A DNA stretch of 32,505 nt from Helcococcus bovis (GTDB taxonomy: Bacteria; Bacillota; Clostridia; Tissierellales; Peptoniphilaceae): NCBI RefSeq assembly GCF_046035435.1, contig NZ_JBFNFH010000019.1; one strand, given 5' to 3'. The notes below the pieces were generated by a model. That model was given only the letters and a program-made list of their open reading frames with translations. It was not told where the DNA came from and searched no databases. The translations under genes were made by a program, and so were the position numbers. Positions 32,501 through 32,505 of the stretch are shown piece by piece (position 1 is the first letter of the stretch; every line of letters starts with the position of its first letter).

Positions 32501-32505
32501 GCAGA

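Overview
This window is very AT-rich, with polyA/polyT-heavy intergenes, AGGAGG-type ribosome binding sites, 4-base ATGA gene overlaps, lipobox lipoproteins and CCA-encoding tRNA genes. Together these indicate a low-GC Gram-positive bacterium. The gene content (heterodimeric ABC exporter, a NifS-type desulfurase paired with ThiI, potABCD with an XRE-cupin regulator, no outer-membrane secretin) suggests an anaerobic Firmicute of the Tissierellia/Peptoniphilaceae type, perhaps Parvimonas-like. The taxon is an inference. TGA is used normally as a stop in many ATGA overlaps.

Layout. (1) 12-10770, plus strand: one tightly overlapping Tad-like (type IVb pilus) locus. It runs TadZ-like protein with a degenerate P-loop, TadA ATPase, TadB, TadC (apparently starting at ATA), a 59-residue Flp1-like pilin, a TadE-like prepilin, an 879-residue TadG/DUF5702-like protein, a small lipoprotein, a second larger TadE-like prepilin, a prepilin peptidase, a TPR plus WG-repeat-like membrane protein and a DUF6382-like protein. 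No terminator is visible at its end. (2) 10759-12372: three tandem, evidently duplicated sigma-A promoters driving a 15-gene tRNA operon that ends in a clear terminator. (3) 12436-14096: a lipoprotein and a convergent YprB-type RNase H-fold nuclease, meeting at a long imperfect hairpin. (4) 14159-16425: cysteine desulfurase and ThiI, the sulfur relay for 4-thiouridine in tRNA. (5) 16506-20057: a two-gene heterodimeric ABC exporter with one degenerate ATP site. (6) 20081-23735: a metal-uptake operon (ZinT-like lipoprotein, ZnuA-like binding protein with a large insertion, ATPase, permease) behind a strong promoter and a perfect DtxR/MntR-type palindrome. (7) 23755-28150: XRE-cupin regulator and potABCD for spermidine/putrescine uptake. 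(8) 28118-30404: a FolD-like protein lacking key catalytic residues, trpS and an unknown small protein. (9) 30441-31942: a secreted glucosaminidase (autolysin) with three SH3-like repeats. (10) 31945-32505: TPP riboswitch with an attenuator, followed by the start of thiE, whose frame meets a TGA just before the window ends.

The best candidates for novelty are the divergent Tad-like locus and its accessory proteins, the ATA start of tadC, the FolD-like protein with altered catalytic residues, the insertion in the zinc-binding lipoprotein, and recurring overlap of promoters with terminator or hairpin sequences.
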